Source: Janthinobacterium sp. UMAB-56 (lineage in GTDB: Bacteria > Pseudomonadota > Gammaproteobacteria > Burkholderiales > Burkholderiaceae_D). From it: a stretch of 62,312 nucleotides of DNA. A model generated the notes under the pieces. It was given only the letters and a program-made list of their open reading frames with translations. It was not told where the DNA came from and did no database searches. The stretch covers positions 77,397 through 139,708 of the forward strand of contig NZ_LT607652.1 in NCBI RefSeq assembly GCF_900095265.1, in the 5' to 3' direction. Below, piece by piece: positions 33,665 through 43,999 of this stretch (its first letter is position 1; every line of letters begins with the position of its first letter). The position numbers and the translations under genes were made by a program.

Positions 33665-35797
33665 TCAGGTGATGGCGGCGGCGGCCACGCCACCGCTGGC
33701 GTGGCCGCCTGGCTCTGGCGTACCCGTTCCCGCCGTTTCTGTGCCCGTCCTGTTCATCGCGTCCATTCCTCCCAGCACCACGCTCAAATCGACAAAGCCG
33801 TCGCGCCACGCGCGTTCCAGGTCTTGCTCCACCGCTTCCAGGGTCGTTCTTTCCACCTGCTGAAAACCGCGCAAGCCGTACGCCCGGTTGCGCCCGTGCG
33901 CCTTGGCCAGGTAGAGCGCCATATCGATCAGGTTGACGCTGCGTTCCCACGTGAGCGGTCGTCCCAGCGGCGCCAGCGGATAGGGCGCAAAGCCCACGGA
34001 CACGTGCACCTGGATGGCCTGTCCCTGGTAATGGATGAGCTGCGCCGCCATGCCGTTGAGGATGCGCCGCGCGATATCGTCGAGTCCGTCGCGCGCGACG
34101 GCGGGCAGGAAGGCGAGGAATTCCTCGCCACCCCAGCGCACGATCATGTCCGTTTCGCGCAACACGTCATGCAAGGTTTCGGCGATCGTCGTCAGCACCA
34201 GGTCGCCCGCCGCATGGCCGTAAGCGTCGTTGATATGCTTGAAATGGTCGACGTCGAGCAGGAATAGCGCGCCCACGACATCGGCGCCGCCGTAGGCCTG
34301 CAGCGGCTGGCCCGCATGGTTGCGCATGAATTCCTGGAAATGGCGGCGGTTGTACAGCGCCGTCAGCGGGTCGCGCGAGCTCTGGCGCTTGAGTTCCTGG
34401 TTCTTCACTTTCAGCTGCACGTTCGCGTGGCGCACCTTGCGGTATAGCAAGCCGACGATGGTGAATGCCATGGCCAGCACCAGCGCCAGCAGCCACCAGA
34501 CGCGCTGCTGCAGACGGCGGTTGTCGATCTCTGTACTCTTGAGCTGATTCTCGCGGCTGAGCAGCTCGATCTGGCGCTGCTTCTTTTCCGCCGCATATTT
34601 TTCTTGCAATTCATACACGGTTTTTTGCCGTTGCTTCTCGAACAGCTGGTTGGAAATGCCCCGCTCGCGGTGATACGCCGCGATGGCGCCGCGCATGTCG
34701 CCGGCCTTTTCCAGCGCCATGCCGTATTCCAGCAGCACGGCCTGCATGTCCGGCTGGTTGGCAGTGCGTTCGTAGTAGGCCAGGCCCGTGGCCACGCTTT
34801 GCTTGCCTTCCTGCAAGCGTCCCTGGCCGATCAGCGCCTGGCCGATATTCAGGCGCGCCGTCGCCTCCACCTGTTCATTGTTGACCTGGCGCCCCGCCGA
34901 GATGGCTTCATGCGCAAAGCGCAGCGCGCGCGCATAATCGCCTTGCTTCAGGTAGCTGTCCGACAGATTGACGAGGGTGACGGCGACCATGCCGCGCGCA
35001 CCGAGCTGGCGTTCCAGGTCCAGGGCCGCCAGCAGGGCACGCTGGCCCCGCTGCGGCTGCTGCGCGTCGAGTGCCAGCCCGTATTCCGTATTCTTCGCCT
35101 GCGCCATGCGGCCCGGCGATGCCAGGGTGTTTGATACTGCCAGCAATTCGTCGAGCACCTCGAAGCCCTTGTCGTATTCGCGCATCTGCGTGTACAGCAG
35201 GGTGAGGGCATTCAGGGCGGCGGCAAGGCTGGAGGGGGATTTGCTCTGGCGCGCCAGGTCGACGGCCGCCTGCAGCTTGGCCAGCGCGAACGGGAAATTG
35301 CCTTCCTCGGCCCACGACTGGCCCGCGCTGATGGTGGCCTGCACGCGCACGGGCAAGTCTTGCGTGCGGTTGGCGATGCGTTCCGCTTCAAAGGCCAGCA
35401 GGTGCGAGGCGCGGCCTTCGTTCCTGGCAAACGTGATGTAGGCCTTGTTGAGCATGCCTTTCGCCAGCGCCACGTCGCTCTTGTTCAGGCGGGCGTCGGC
35501 GATCAGCTCTTCGGCCAGTTGCATGGCGATATCGTTTTGCCCCAGGCGCATGCGGGCGTTGCTCAACTGAGTAAGGAATTCCGCACGCACCGGCAAGGGA
35601 GCGCTGCGCGCCTGCGTTTCCACCTCTTGCAGGCGCTCCAGGGCGCGCGCGGGCACGAAGCGGCCATCGTCGCTCACGGCGGCAAGAAACTGCTCGAGCT
35701 TGCTGAGCTGGGCGTGTGCGGCGGGCGGCAGCAGGCAAGCCAATACCAGCAGCCAATGCGCCTTTCGCCATGATGCCCGTGTCTGTCTGCCTGCCAA
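33665..35797 (-). CDS. TPR-containing diguanylate cyclase
   Basis: About 710 residues. After a signal peptide (HWLLVLACLLPPAAHA) come repeated helix pairs of TPR type (about 60-400, for example ALRFAHEAISAGRQVNNEQVEATARLN), a coiled coil, one membrane segment (WWLLALVLAMAFTIVGLLY), and a GGDEF domain with GGEEF (VRWGGEEFLAF) and an I-site RxxD (LRETD). Active-site and product-inhibition residues are intact, so it should make c-di-GMP. The start is unusual: TTG at 35797 preceded by GGGAGCGGGACG; a longer TTG-started form from 35854 is possible. Confidence 0.85.
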   Translation of the reverse strand: MAGRQTRASWRKAHWLLVLACLLPPAAHAQLSKLEQFLAAVSDDGRFVPARALERLQEVETQARSAPLPVRAEFLTQLSNARMRLGQNDIAMQLAEELIADARLNKSDVALAKGMLNKAYITFARNEGRASHLLAFEAERIANRTQDLPVRVQATISAGQSWAEEGNFPFALAKLQAAVDLARQSKSPSSLAAALNALTLLYTQMREYDKGFEVLDELLAVSNTLASPGRMAQAKNTEYGLALDAQQPQRGQRALLAALDLERQLGARGMVAVTLVNLSDSYLKQGDYARALRFAHEAISAGRQVNNEQVEATARLNIGQALIGQGRLQEGKQSVATGLAYYERTANQPDMQAVLLEYGMALEKAGDMRGAIAAYHRERGISNQLFEKQRQKTVYELQEKYAAEKKQRQIELLSRENQLKSTEIDNRRLQQRVWWLLALVLAMAFTIVGLLYRKVRHANVQLKVKNQELKRQSSRDPLTALYNRRHFQEFMRNHAGQPLQAYGGADVVGALFLLDVDHFKHINDAYGHAAGDLVLTTIAETLHDVLRETDMIVRWGGEEFLAFLPAVARDGLDDIARRILNGMAAQLIHYQGQAIQVHVSVGFAPYPLAPLGRPLTWERSVNLIDMALYLAKAHGRNRAYGLRGFQQVERTTLEAVEQDLERAWRDGFVDLSVVLGGMDAMNRTGTETAGTGTPEPGGHASGGVAAAAIT

Positions 35798-35913
35798 CGT
35801 CCCGCTCCCGCAATGCGCTATTGTCTGGAATAGATTATATTCTGTTGCAATCAAGAAATATCATGGCACGCGCAGATTTCTGAGAAATTGCACACTTCGG
35901 CGCTGACCGCTTC

Positions 35914-37614
35914 TCAACGCAGGGCGACGGCGGTTCGGGTTGGCGGGCCGCCCTTCAGGCGGAAAATGGCGACAGCCGTGATCAAGGCCTGGGCCTGCTC
36001 TTGCAGGCTCTCGGCGGCGGCGGCCGCCTGCTCCACCAGGGCCGCATTTTGTTGCGTGATGTTGTCCATCTGCGTGACGGCCTGGTTGACCTCGGTGATG
36101 CCGGCACTCTGTTCGTGGCTGGCACTGGTGATCTCGCCCATGATGGCGGCCACCTTCTGAATCGAGTCCACCACCAGCGCCATCGTGCGGCCGGCCTCGT
36201 CGACCAGCTTGCTGCCTGCGTCCACCCGCTCTACCGAAGCGCCGATCAGGGTCTTGATCTCCTTGGCCGCCGCCGCGCTGCGGTGGGCCAGGTTGCGCAC
36301 CTCGCTGGCGACGACGGCGAAGCCGCGGCCCTGTTCGCCAGCCCGCGCAGCTTCGACGGCTGCGTTCAGGGCCAGAATATTGGTCTGGAAGGCGATGCCA
36401 TCGATGACGCCGATGATGTCGGCGATCTGGCTCGAACTTTCCTTGATGGCGCCCATCGTGCTGACCACCTGGGCGACGACGGCGCCGCCCTGCACGGCGA
36501 CGGACGAGGCGGTGGCGGCCAGTTGGTTCGCTTCACCTGCGTTGCTGGCGTTTTGCCGCACCGTTGCCGTCAGCGTCTCCATCGAGCTGGCCGTTTCTTC
36601 GAGTGAACTGGCTTGTGCCTCGGTGCGCGCCGACAGGTCTGCGTTGCCCAGCGCGATTTCATGGGTGGCCACCGACATCTCGCCCGTGCTGGTGCGGATG
36701 TCGCCGATCAGCCCCGTCAGGTTGGCGTTGATGGTGTTCATCGCCAGCAACAGCACGCCGATCTCGTCGGCTCTTTCGATGACGGCATCGATGCTCAGGT
36801 CGCCGCCGGCAATCAATTGCGCCGTGGCAATCGCTTGATCCAGGCTGCGCTTGATGTGGCGGTATACCAGAAACAGGCACAGCAGCGAGACCATGACGGA
36901 CACCAGCAGCACGCCGACGGTGACGGAATAGGCCGCCATGGTGCTGCCCGTCGCTGTCTGCACGGCCGCGCTCGTGCGCTGGTCTAGCAGCGTGAGGAAT
37001 TCATTCACCGGTTGCATGATCTTGCCCTTGTTGCGGTGGTATTCGGCATCGTGCATGATCCTGCGGGCCATTTCCGGGTCAGGTGGCCCCTGTTTGGTAA
37101 AGTTGCCGTTGCCGTCGTCGAACAAGCCCTTGACGGCGTTCATGGCGATCAACTCGGTCTTCACCAGACCGTCGGAATTGGCCTGGGCCTCTTGCAGTTT
37201 GGCGAATTCCTGCTCGCTGAAGCCGGCTTTGTGCATCAGTTCGGCCAGCGGCACGCTGGGCCCGGTCGACGCCGGCACGGGCATGCCCGCCGCCACGAAG
37301 TCCCAGTAGATGCGCTCATAATGCGCCGGGCGCGGTTTCTTGCCGTTGCGGATGTCGAGGATGTCCAGGTATTGCTGTTCATATTTGGCATCGCCTGTGA
37401 CGACGTAGGTGCGGGCCAACCGGGTCAGGTCGTCCGAGCTTTGCCGTAGTTCATCGGCCAGCAGGTAGGATTGGAAGCGCGTTTCAGTAACCTGGTTCGC
37501 TTCCGCCTGTTTGGTGGCGACACGAAACAGGGCCAACAGGCTGACGATGGAGAGCGCCAGGCTGAGCAGGAAGATGGCGGCAAAGATGTTCTTGATCGAG
37601 AGTTTGCTGCGCAT
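35914..37614 (-). CDS. Methyl-accepting chemotaxis protein
   Basis: 566 residues from the ATG at 37614. Membrane segment one (about 8-30, [21 protein letters not shown]), a periplasmic ligand domain of about 190 residues, membrane segment two (about 210-232), then a HAMP domain ([21 protein letters not shown]) and a cytoplasmic signalling hairpin with the highly conserved [20 protein letters not shown] tip. It detects a small molecule and signals to CheA/CheW. No chemotaxis operon is adjacent. A terminator separates it from the ABC exporter upstream. No C-terminal CheR-docking pentapeptide is visible. Confidence 0.92.
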   Translation of the reverse strand: MRSKLSIKNIFAAIFLLSLALSIVSLLALFRVATKQAEANQVTETRFQSYLLADELRQSSDDLTRLARTYVVTGDAKYEQQYLDILDIRNGKKPRPAHYERIYWDFVAAGMPVPASTGPSVPLAELMHKAGFSEQEFAKLQEAQANSDGLVKTELIAMNAVKGLFDDGNGNFTKQGPPDPEMARRIMHDAEYHRNKGKIMQPVNEFLTLLDQRTSAAVQTATGSTMAAYSVTVGVLLVSVMVSLLCLFLVYRHIKRSLDQAIATAQLIAGGDLSIDAVIERADEIGVLLLAMNTINANLTGLIGDIRTSTGEMSVATHEIALGNADLSARTEAQASSLEETASSMETLTATVRQNASNAGEANQLAATASSVAVQGGAVVAQVVSTMGAIKESSSQIADIIGVIDGIAFQTNILALNAAVEAARAGEQGRGFAVVASEVRNLAHRSAAAAKEIKTLIGASVERVDAGSKLVDEAGRTMALVVDSIQKVAAIMGEITSASHEQSAGITEVNQAVTQMDNITQQNAALVEQAAAAAESLQEQAQALITAVAIFRLKGGPPTRTAVALR

Positions 37615-37704
37615 GGCGTTTCCCCTGGAGGTGTGGTTGCGGCCGTCGGCCTTGCCCGCCAGATGAATATACCCCGTCCGGTCGACATTTTTGATGCCTT
37701 GCGG

Positions 37705-37735
37705 AAAAAAAGCGGCGGCGCGCAACGGCGCCGCC
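37705..37735 (-). terminator. Rho-independent terminator after mdlB-like gene
   Basis: On the minus strand GGCGGCG and CGCCGCC form a 7-bp stem with an 8-base loop, followed by GC and seven T. It begins 5 bases after the stop of the ABC exporter gene and precedes the chemoreceptor gene. Confidence 0.75.
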
Positions 37736-37739
37736 AGGC

Positions 37740-39557
37740 TTACACCGCCAATTGCTGCAGCAGGTACAGGCGCTGGTACAAACCGCCCTCGATCTGCATC
37801 AGTTCCTCGTGCGGCCCCGCTTCCGTGATGCGGCCGTGGTTGAGCACGATGATCCGCTCGGCCTCGCGGATGGTCGACAGGCGGTGCGCGATGGCGATAA
37901 TGGTCACCTTGCCGCGCAACTCGTTGAGGGCCAGTTGCACGATCTGCTCCGTCTGGCTATCGATGCGCGACGTCGCTTCGTCCAGCAGCAAGATGCGCGG
38001 CTGGCCGGCCAGCGCGCGGGCAATCGCGATCAGCTGCTTCTGCCCTGATGACAGGCGCGAGCCGCCTTCGCCCAGCGGCGTGTCGTAGCCGTGTTCCAGC
38101 GCCGCGATGAAGTCGTGCGCGTGCGCGGCGCGCGCTGCCGTCTCGATCTGCTGCTGCGTGTAGCCGCGGCCCATGTCGATGTTTTCGCGCGCCGAGGCAG
38201 CCAGCAGGAAGGGGTCTTGTGGCACCAGGCCCACGTCGGCGCGGAAGTGCTCGTTGTCGATGCTGTCGAGGGCGACGCCATTGATGGCGATGCTGCCCTG
38301 CGTGACCGGGTAAAAGCGCAGCAGCAAGGAGAGCAGGGTCGACTTGCCGCTGCCCGTGTGGCCGACGATGCCAAAAAAAGCGCCCTGCGGTATGCTCAGC
38401 GACAAGTCGTGCAGCACCGGCTGGTTTTCCACGTAGGCGAACGTCAGGTGCGCGATGTCCACGGCAGGCACGTCGATGTCTGCTTTCGCCTGTCGCAGGG
38501 CCGGTGTTGCCCTTGTTTCCCTTCCCTGTGCGTGTTCCAGTGCCTGCGCTTCGTCCAGCAAGGCCGAGACGCGGGCCGTGGCCACCACCGACTGCTGCAA
38601 CTGGCTGAACTGCATGGTGATCTGGATCAGCGGCTCGATCACGCGCGCGATGTAGCTGATGAAGGCGTACAGCACGCCCACTTCCACGGCGCCCATTTCG
38701 CGCCGGCCGAAGCTGAAGATGACGACGGCCAGCAGCACGATATTGAGCATGTCGAGCGCGGGGCGCAGCAGCCAGGCGTTGGCGCGCAATTCCTGCATGC
38801 GCGCCGTATAGTGGTCCTGGTTGATGCCCGTGAAGCGCGCGCCGAAGCGTTTTTCCGCGTTATTCGCCTGCAGCACGCTCATGCCGCCGATGGATTCGGC
38901 GATCTGCCCGTTGATTTCGCTGCGCAGGGCGCGCGCGCGCGTGACGGCAGGCGCGCTCCGGCGCTGGTACAGGAAGACGATGAGCAGCACGGCCGGCAGC
39001 AGGGCCAGCACGATCAGCATCAAGCGCCAGTCGAGGAAGGCCATGGCGGCCATGGTGCCAACCAACACGATGGAGCTGTCGAGGATGACGAACAGCACCT
39101 GCACGTACAGCGATTTCACCGCCTCCGTGTCATTCGTGACGCGGCTGACCAATTGGCCCGTGATGGCGCGGTCGAAGAAAGCCATGGGCAGGCGCAGCAC
39201 GTGCTGGTAGACGGTTTCGCGCAGGCGCTGCACGGAGCGCATGGCCAGGCCGGACAGGCGCACCAGTTGCAGGTAGCGCAGCCCGGAAGCGATCCAGCCC
39301 GTCAGCAGGCAGCCGCCCAGCAGCATGGACATGCGCGTCCAGTCCAGGTTGCGCGGCAACAGATGCTGGTCGATCAGGGCCTTGCCCAGGATCGGGCCTG
39401 TCACTTCCAGGCCCGCGGCGAGGATCAGCCAGAACGTGGCCCAGTATAAATGGCGCAGGTCGGGTGCGGCGGCGCGGCGCAGCAGGCCGATGGCTTGCGC
39501 TGCCTGGCGGCGCACGGATTGCGTGGCGCCGTGCGCTTGGTCGGTTTTAGATGGCAT
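37740..39557 (-). CDS. mdlB: Heterodimeric ABC exporter half, MdlB-like
   Basis: 605 residues: six-helix ABC exporter membrane domain (about 30-330) and nucleotide-binding domain. Walker [10 protein letters not shown], Walker B with catalytic Glu ([12 protein letters not shown]), H-loop ([10 protein letters not shown]). The signature motif is LSSGQ instead of LSGGQ. The partner gene upstream overlaps by 11 bases and has the reverse set of changes, matching the MdlA/MdlB arrangement of E. coli. It should export a lipophilic compound; substrate unknown. Confidence 0.87.
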   Translation of the reverse strand: MPSKTDQAHGATQSVRRQAAQAIGLLRRAAAPDLRHLYWATFWLILAAGLEVTGPILGKALIDQHLLPRNLDWTRMSMLLGGCLLTGWIASGLRYLQLVRLSGLAMRSVQRLRETVYQHVLRLPMAFFDRAITGQLVSRVTNDTEAVKSLYVQVLFVILDSSIVLVGTMAAMAFLDWRLMLIVLALLPAVLLIVFLYQRRSAPAVTRARALRSEINGQIAESIGGMSVLQANNAEKRFGARFTGINQDHYTARMQELRANAWLLRPALDMLNIVLLAVVIFSFGRREMGAVEVGVLYAFISYIARVIEPLIQITMQFSQLQQSVVATARVSALLDEAQALEHAQGRETRATPALRQAKADIDVPAVDIAHLTFAYVENQPVLHDLSLSIPQGAFFGIVGHTGSGKSTLLSLLLRFYPVTQGSIAINGVALDSIDNEHFRADVGLVPQDPFLLAASARENIDMGRGYTQQQIETAARAAHAHDFIAALEHGYDTPLGEGGSRLSSGQKQLIAIARALAGQPRILLLDEATSRIDSQTEQIVQLALNELRGKVTIIAIAHRLSTIREAERIIVLNHGRITEAGPHEELMQIEGGLYQRLYLLQQLAV

Positions 39558-41298
39558 TCAGGCTGGCCTCCAGTTGTTGATAGCGCCATTGGCTGGCATA
39601 CCAGCCGTCGCGCTGCATCAGCGCATCGTGGTTGCCCGTTTCCGTGACGTGGCCATCGCGCAGCACCAGGATCAGGTCCGCGTTGACGACGGCGCTCAGG
39701 CGGTGGCTGGCGATGATGGCGCTGCGCTCGGGGCGGCGCGCGCGCAGTTCTTCCAGGTGCTGCAGGATGCGTGTTTCCGTGCCCGTGTCGACGGCGGACA
39801 GCGCATCGTCGAGCAGCAGCAAGCCATTGTCGGCCAGCAGGGCGCGGGCAATCGCCACGCGCTGGCGCTGGCCGCCGGACAGGGTGATACCTTTTTCGCC
39901 CACGTGGGTGGCATAGCCGTCGGGGAACTGCAAAATATCGGCATGGATATCGGCCAGCTGCGCCGCCCGTTCCACTTCCTCGCGCGTGGCGCCGGGTCGG
40001 GCCAGGGCGATATTGTCGGCGATGGTGGCGGAGAACAGGAATGATTCCTGCGGCACCCAGCTGATGGCCGCGCGCAGCGCATGCAGGGTGTAGGCGTCGA
40101 GCGGCTGGCCATTCCAGCTGGCCGTGCCCGACTGCGGCGTGACCTGGCGCAGCAGCACGCGCAGCAGGGTCGATTTGCCGCTGCCCGTGGGGCCGACGAG
40201 GCCCAGGGTCTGGCCCGGCAGCAAACGCAGCGAGATGCCGGACAGGGCCGGCGTCGTCTGGCCCGCGTAGGCGAAGCCGACGTCCTGCAATTGCAGGGCG
40301 CCGGGTGTGAGCGTGGCGATGCTGCCATGGTCGTCGATGGCCAGCGGCGCATCGAGCATCGGCTGCAAGCGCTGCCAGGCGGCGCGGCCCCGTTCGATCA
40401 GGGAGAGCACCCAACCGGCGGCGAACATGGGCCAGATCAGCTGGCCCAGGTACATGGAAAAGCTCGTCAGCGCGCCTATGGTCAGCTGGTCTTGCCATAC
40501 GAGGTAGCCGCCCAGGCCCAGGGTCAGCGCCGTGGCGGCCGTCAGGGTCAGGCCGACGGCCGGTTCATAGGCCGCTTCCCAGCGCTGCGCCGTCAGGCTG
40601 GCGTTGGCCGCGTGGCCGGCCAGCGTGGAGAACTGCTTGCTGCTGCGCTCTTCCAGTCCCAGCGCGCGCAAGGTGCGTACGCCCGACAGCGATTCCTGCA
40701 CATGGTCGTTCAGTGCGGAAAAGCGTGTCAGCGAATCCGTGGACGCCGTATGGATATGGCTGGAAATGCGCCAGAAGGCCAGTCCCATCAGCGGGAAGGG
40801 CAAGAGGGCGATGCAGGCCAGGCGCCAGTCCACGCCCAGCAGCATGATGCCCAGCACCATCAGCAAGGTCAAGGTGCCGTCGAAGCCGGCCAGCATGGCT
40901 TCGCCGGCGGCCATTTCGATGGCGTCGATGTCGTTCGTCGCCAGCGCCATCAAGTCGCCCGTGCGCTGGTTCTGGTAAAACGCCGCGCCCTGTTGCGACA
41001 TGCGCGTGTAGAAGCGCGTGCGCAACATCACGCCCAGCTGGTAGGCGGCCTTGAACAGGGTGATGCGCCAGCCCACGCGCAGGAAATAGATGACGACGCC
41101 GACGGCGAGCAGGGTCAGCAGCTCAAGCCACAGTTCGGCCGCCGTCATGCGGTGCGCGGCCAGTGCGTCGATGATGGCGCCCACGCGGCGCGGGATCCAG
41201 ACGGTCAGTGTCGCCACCCCCGTCAGCATGACGGCGGCGGCGACATACGCCGGACTATGCTGACGCACGAAGCCGGCGATGAGCCTCGATAAACTCAT
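39547..41298 (-). CDS. mdlA: Heterodimeric ABC exporter half, MdlA-like
   Basis: 583 residues from the ATG at 41298, the start of the membrane domain (SRLIAGFVRQHSPAYVAAAV). Walker A GPTGSGKST and signature LSGGQRQRVAIARALL are intact, but Walker B ends in Asp (LLLDDALSAVD) where an active exporter has Glu. So this half carries the degenerate catalytic Glu while its signature motif completes the active site formed with the partner. That asymmetry is the mark of heterodimeric exporters. First gene of the pair. Confidence 0.87.
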   Translation of the reverse strand: MSLSRLIAGFVRQHSPAYVAAAVMLTGVATLTVWIPRRVGAIIDALAAHRMTAAELWLELLTLLAVGVVIYFLRVGWRITLFKAAYQLGVMLRTRFYTRMSQQGAAFYQNQRTGDLMALATNDIDAIEMAAGEAMLAGFDGTLTLLMVLGIMLLGVDWRLACIALLPFPLMGLAFWRISSHIHTASTDSLTRFSALNDHVQESLSGVRTLRALGLEERSSKQFSTLAGHAANASLTAQRWEAAYEPAVGLTLTAATALTLGLGGYLVWQDQLTIGALTSFSMYLGQLIWPMFAAGWVLSLIERGRAAWQRLQPMLDAPLAIDDHGSIATLTPGALQLQDVGFAYAGQTTPALSGISLRLLPGQTLGLVGPTGSGKSTLLRVLLRQVTPQSGTASWNGQPLDAYTLHALRAAISWVPQESFLFSATIADNIALARPGATREEVERAAQLADIHADILQFPDGYATHVGEKGITLSGGQRQRVAIARALLADNGLLLLDDALSAVDTGTETRILQHLEELRARRPERSAIIASHRLSAVVNADLILVLRDGHVTETGNHDALMQRDGWYASQWRYQQLEASLNAI

Positions 41299-41411
41299 GG
41301 TTACCTTTTGTTTTGAGTAATGGGGTGTCGCGGGGCGGAAGGACGGGCACGCGGACGGAAAGTACGCGTAGGATACAACAAGGCGGAAAAGCGCGCTGTG
41401 GACGGGCACGC

Positions 41412-41433
41412 AAAAAACGGGCCGTAGCCCGTT
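41412..41433 (-). terminator. Rho-independent terminator of the phasin gene
   Basis: On the minus strand AACGGGC and GCCCGTT form a 7-bp stem with loop TACG, running into a six-T tract. It lies 30 bases after the phasin stop and separates it from mdlA. Confidence 0.8.
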
Positions 41434-41463
41434 GTATTGCTGCTTCAGTGCCGTGCGCGGGTC

Positions 41464-42303
41464 TTACTTGCGGCCGCTGCCTTTGCCGCCGCCCAGCATG
41501 TCGAGCTGTTTCGATGGCGTGCCCTTGTGCGCGACCTTGGATGCCGGCTTGGCGGCTGGCGCAGGCGTGTGCTGCACGGCGACCTTGGCCACGGTCTTGC
41601 CGGCAACGCTGGCCGGCTTGGCGACCGGTTTGCTTGAAGGAAACGGTTTCGCGTCCGGCTTTGCGGGGGCTGGCGCGGCCGCTTTCGCTGGCGCAGCGGC
41701 GGGCGCCGGTGCTGGCTTGGCCGCCGGCTTGGCTTCGACCGTTTTCACGGCGGGCTTGTCGGCGACCTTTTCGGCCACCTTGGCAGGCGCTGCCGCCGGC
41801 TTGGCTGCTGGCGCAGCAACAGCGGCGGGCTGGGCCACTTCGGCAGGTTTGGCGGCAACAGGTGCAGGTGCCGCTACTGGTGCCGCGGCAGGCGCAGGCG
41901 CAGCAACAGGTACGGGCACGGCCAGCGCTGGCTTGGCAGAGGCCGGGGCAGTTGCGACGACAGGGGCGGCCGCATCGAGGCGGGCCTTGGCCGAGGCCAG
42001 CAATTCAGCCTGGGTGCTCGAGGCGATGCCGAACAACTGGCGGCTGTACGCCAGCACGCTCTCGATGTTCGGCTGCGCCTGGCTGCTACTGTAGCTGAAG
42101 AAGTCGCGTGGGTCCTGCGTTACCAGCAGGTGCTGCGCCGTCTCTGCTGTCTGCGAGATGGCGGCCTTGCCTGCGTTCAGGTTCAGGGCGATGATTTTCT
42201 CGGCGCTTTCAAAGACTTTGCTGGTCAGGGTGCTGAAGATTTGCAGCTGGTTTTCCAGTTGCGATTTGGCGGCGCTGGAAATGTGTTCTGGAAGCGGAAA
42301 CAT
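41464..42303 (-). CDS. Phasin family protein with long Ala/Lys/Pro-rich tail
   Basis: 279 residues. The first 110 form the phasin_2 helical domain (SAAKSQLENQLQIFSTLTSK, LNLNAGKAAISQTAETAQHL, FFSYSSSQAQPNIESVLAYS), which coats polyhydroxyalkanoate granules. The remaining 170 residues are Ala, Pro and Lys with few other residues, ending in a basic GGGKGSGRK. Such histone-like tails occur in PhaF/PhaM phasins that tie granules to DNA. An AAAGGAG ribosome site precedes the start at 5-base spacing. No PHA synthase lies nearby. Confidence 0.85.
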   Translation of the reverse strand: MFPLPEHISSAAKSQLENQLQIFSTLTSKVFESAEKIIALNLNAGKAAISQTAETAQHLLVTQDPRDFFSYSSSQAQPNIESVLAYSRQLFGIASSTQAELLASAKARLDAAAPVVATAPASAKPALAVPVPVAAPAPAAAPVAAPAPVAAKPAEVAQPAAVAAPAAKPAAAPAKVAEKVADKPAVKTVEAKPAAKPAPAPAAAPAKAAAPAPAKPDAKPFPSSKPVAKPASVAGKTVAKVAVQHTPAPAAKPASKVAHKGTPSKQLDMLGGGKGSGRK

Positions 42304-42688
42304 ATTTACTCCTTTGTACGGATTAAAATGCTGGCAAAACGCTCTGCAAAATCCCGAAAACCAGAGTTGGCCGCGTTTTGTAAAGTGGCTAGCGTGCTGA
42401 GTAACTGATCAGAGTCTGATTATGATGCAACGCAATATGAATATTCTAGCGGTGATTCGAGTTAGTTGAAAGTTATTTTATTCTGCCCATACGGCGTATG
42501 CTTGGCCTATTCATGCGCCCGGCAGCATTTGCAGGAAGTTTGCGCCCGCGCAAGGTGTTGTCAACGAATCTATGGCTATGCTTTTGCGAGTAGCTCCATT
42601 CGTGCACTGCAGCATCGCGGGATTGGGTGAGTAAAATGACAATCAAATGGAAGCACCAGACACCGTAATCAAGCGAAGGAGTGTCCGT
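42304..42688. other. Gene-free stretch between phasin and codA genes
   Basis: This 385-bp gap holds the divergent promoters of the phasin and cytosine deaminase genes. The phasin ribosome site is at 42309-42315. A 13-bp palindrome ATCAGAGTCTGAT lies at 42408-42420. The AT-rich middle (about 42420-42480) is a likely promoter area. No supported coding region or RNA gene. Confidence 0.6.
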
Positions 42689-43963
42689 ATGGACTTAGTC
42701 ATCCGCAATGCCAGCCTGCCCGACGGGCGCCGCAGCATCGATATCGCCATCGAGGGCGGCCGCATCGCGGCCGTCGGCCCCGCCTTGCCCGTGCAGGGCG
42801 CGCAAGAGATCGATGCCGCCGGCGACCTCGTCACGCCGCCGTTTGTCGACGCACACTTCCACATGGACGCCACGCTCAGCTACGGCTTGCCGCGCGTGAA
42901 CGCCTCTGGCACCTTGCTCGAAGGCATCGCCCTGTGGGGCGAACTGAAGCCGCAGCTGACGCAGGACGCCCTGGTGGAGCGCGCCCTGCAGTATTGCGAC
43001 TGGGCCGTGGCGCGCGGCTTGCTGGCCATCCGCTCGCACGTGGATATCTGCGACCCGCGCCTGCTGGCCGTCGAAGCGCTGCTCGACGTCAAGCGGCAAG
43101 TGGCGCCGTATCTCGATTTGCAGCTGGTGGCGTTCCCGCAGGACGGCATCTTGCGCAGTCCCGGCGCCTTCGACAATCTGAAGCGCGCCATTGCCATGGG
43201 CGTTGACGTGGTGGGCGGCATCCCGCATTTCGAGCGCACCATGGCCGACGGTGCCGAATCCGTGCGGCTGCTGTGTGAATTCGCCTGCGAGCGTGGCCTG
43301 ATGGTGGACATGCATTGCGACGAGTCGGACGACCCGCTGTCGCGGCATATCGAAACCCTGGCCTTCCACAGCCAGCGCCTTGGCATGCAGGGCAGGGTGA
43401 CGGGCTCGCACCTGACGTCCATGCACTCGATGGACAATTATTATGTGAGCAAGCTATTGCCCCTGATCCGCGAGGCGGGCGTGGCGGCCATTGCCAACCC
43501 CCTCATCAACATCACCCTGCAGGCGCGCCACGACACGTATCCGAAACGGCGCGGCATGACGCGCGTGCCCGAGATGCTGGCCGCCGGCATTCCCGTCGCC
43601 TTTGGCCACGACTGCGTGATGGACCCGTGGTACAGCCTGGGTTCTGGCGACATGCTGGAAGTGGCGCACATGGGACTGCACGTGGCGCAGATGACGGGCC
43701 AGCAAGCCATGCACGAGTGCTTCCTGGCGGTGACGGAAACGCCGGCGCGCATCCTGGGCCTGGACGGCTATGGCATCGCGCCTGGCTGTCATGCGGACTT
43801 GCTGATCCTCGATTGCGGCTCGACGGTGGAAGCGCTGCGCCTGCGCGCGGCGCGCCGCCTGGTGCTGCGGCGCGGGAAAATCGTCAGCGAGTCGCCGCGC
43901 GCCGGGGCTAGATTGCAACTGCCGGGCCGGCCCGAGACAGTCAATTTCCGCCTGGCGCGCTGA
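42689..43963 (+). CDS. codA: Cytosine deaminase-like amidohydrolase
   Basis: 424 residues; ATG at 42689 has AAGGAG seven bases upstream. Metal ligands follow the CodA pattern: DAHFHMDATL, MHCDESDD (His and Glu), GSHLTSMHSMDNYY, and FGHDCVMDPWYSLG (Asp). The segment HDTYPKRRGMTRV is close to E. coli CodA. It should hydrolyse cytosine to uracil and ammonia, or a related pyrimidine or creatinine-like compound. No codB permease is adjacent, so it stands outside the usual codBA operon. Confidence 0.83.
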   Translation: MDLVIRNASLPDGRRSIDIAIEGGRIAAVGPALPVQGAQEIDAAGDLVTPPFVDAHFHMDATLSYGLPRVNASGTLLEGIALWGELKPQLTQDALVERALQYCDWAVARGLLAIRSHVDICDPRLLAVEALLDVKRQVAPYLDLQLVAFPQDGILRSPGAFDNLKRAIAMGVDVVGGIPHFERTMADGAESVRLLCEFACERGLMVDMHCDESDDPLSRHIETLAFHSQRLGMQGRVTGSHLTSMHSMDNYYVSKLLPLIREAGVAAIANPLINITLQARHDTYPKRRGMTRVPEMLAAGIPVAFGHDCVMDPWYSLGSGDMLEVAHMGLHVAQMTGQQAMHECFLAVTETPARILGLDGYGIAPGCHADLLILDCGSTVEALRLRAARRLVLRRGKIVSESPRAGARLQLPGRPETVNFRLAR

Positions 43964-43999
43964 TACAATCAGCCATCACTTGTTATCGGGAGCACCGTC

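Noticed and set aside
42408..42420. Palindrome ATCAGAGTCTGAT considered as a PHA-regulator site
   Set aside because: It does not resemble TGC-rich PhaR sites and a 13-bp palindrome in an AT-rich gap can occur by chance.
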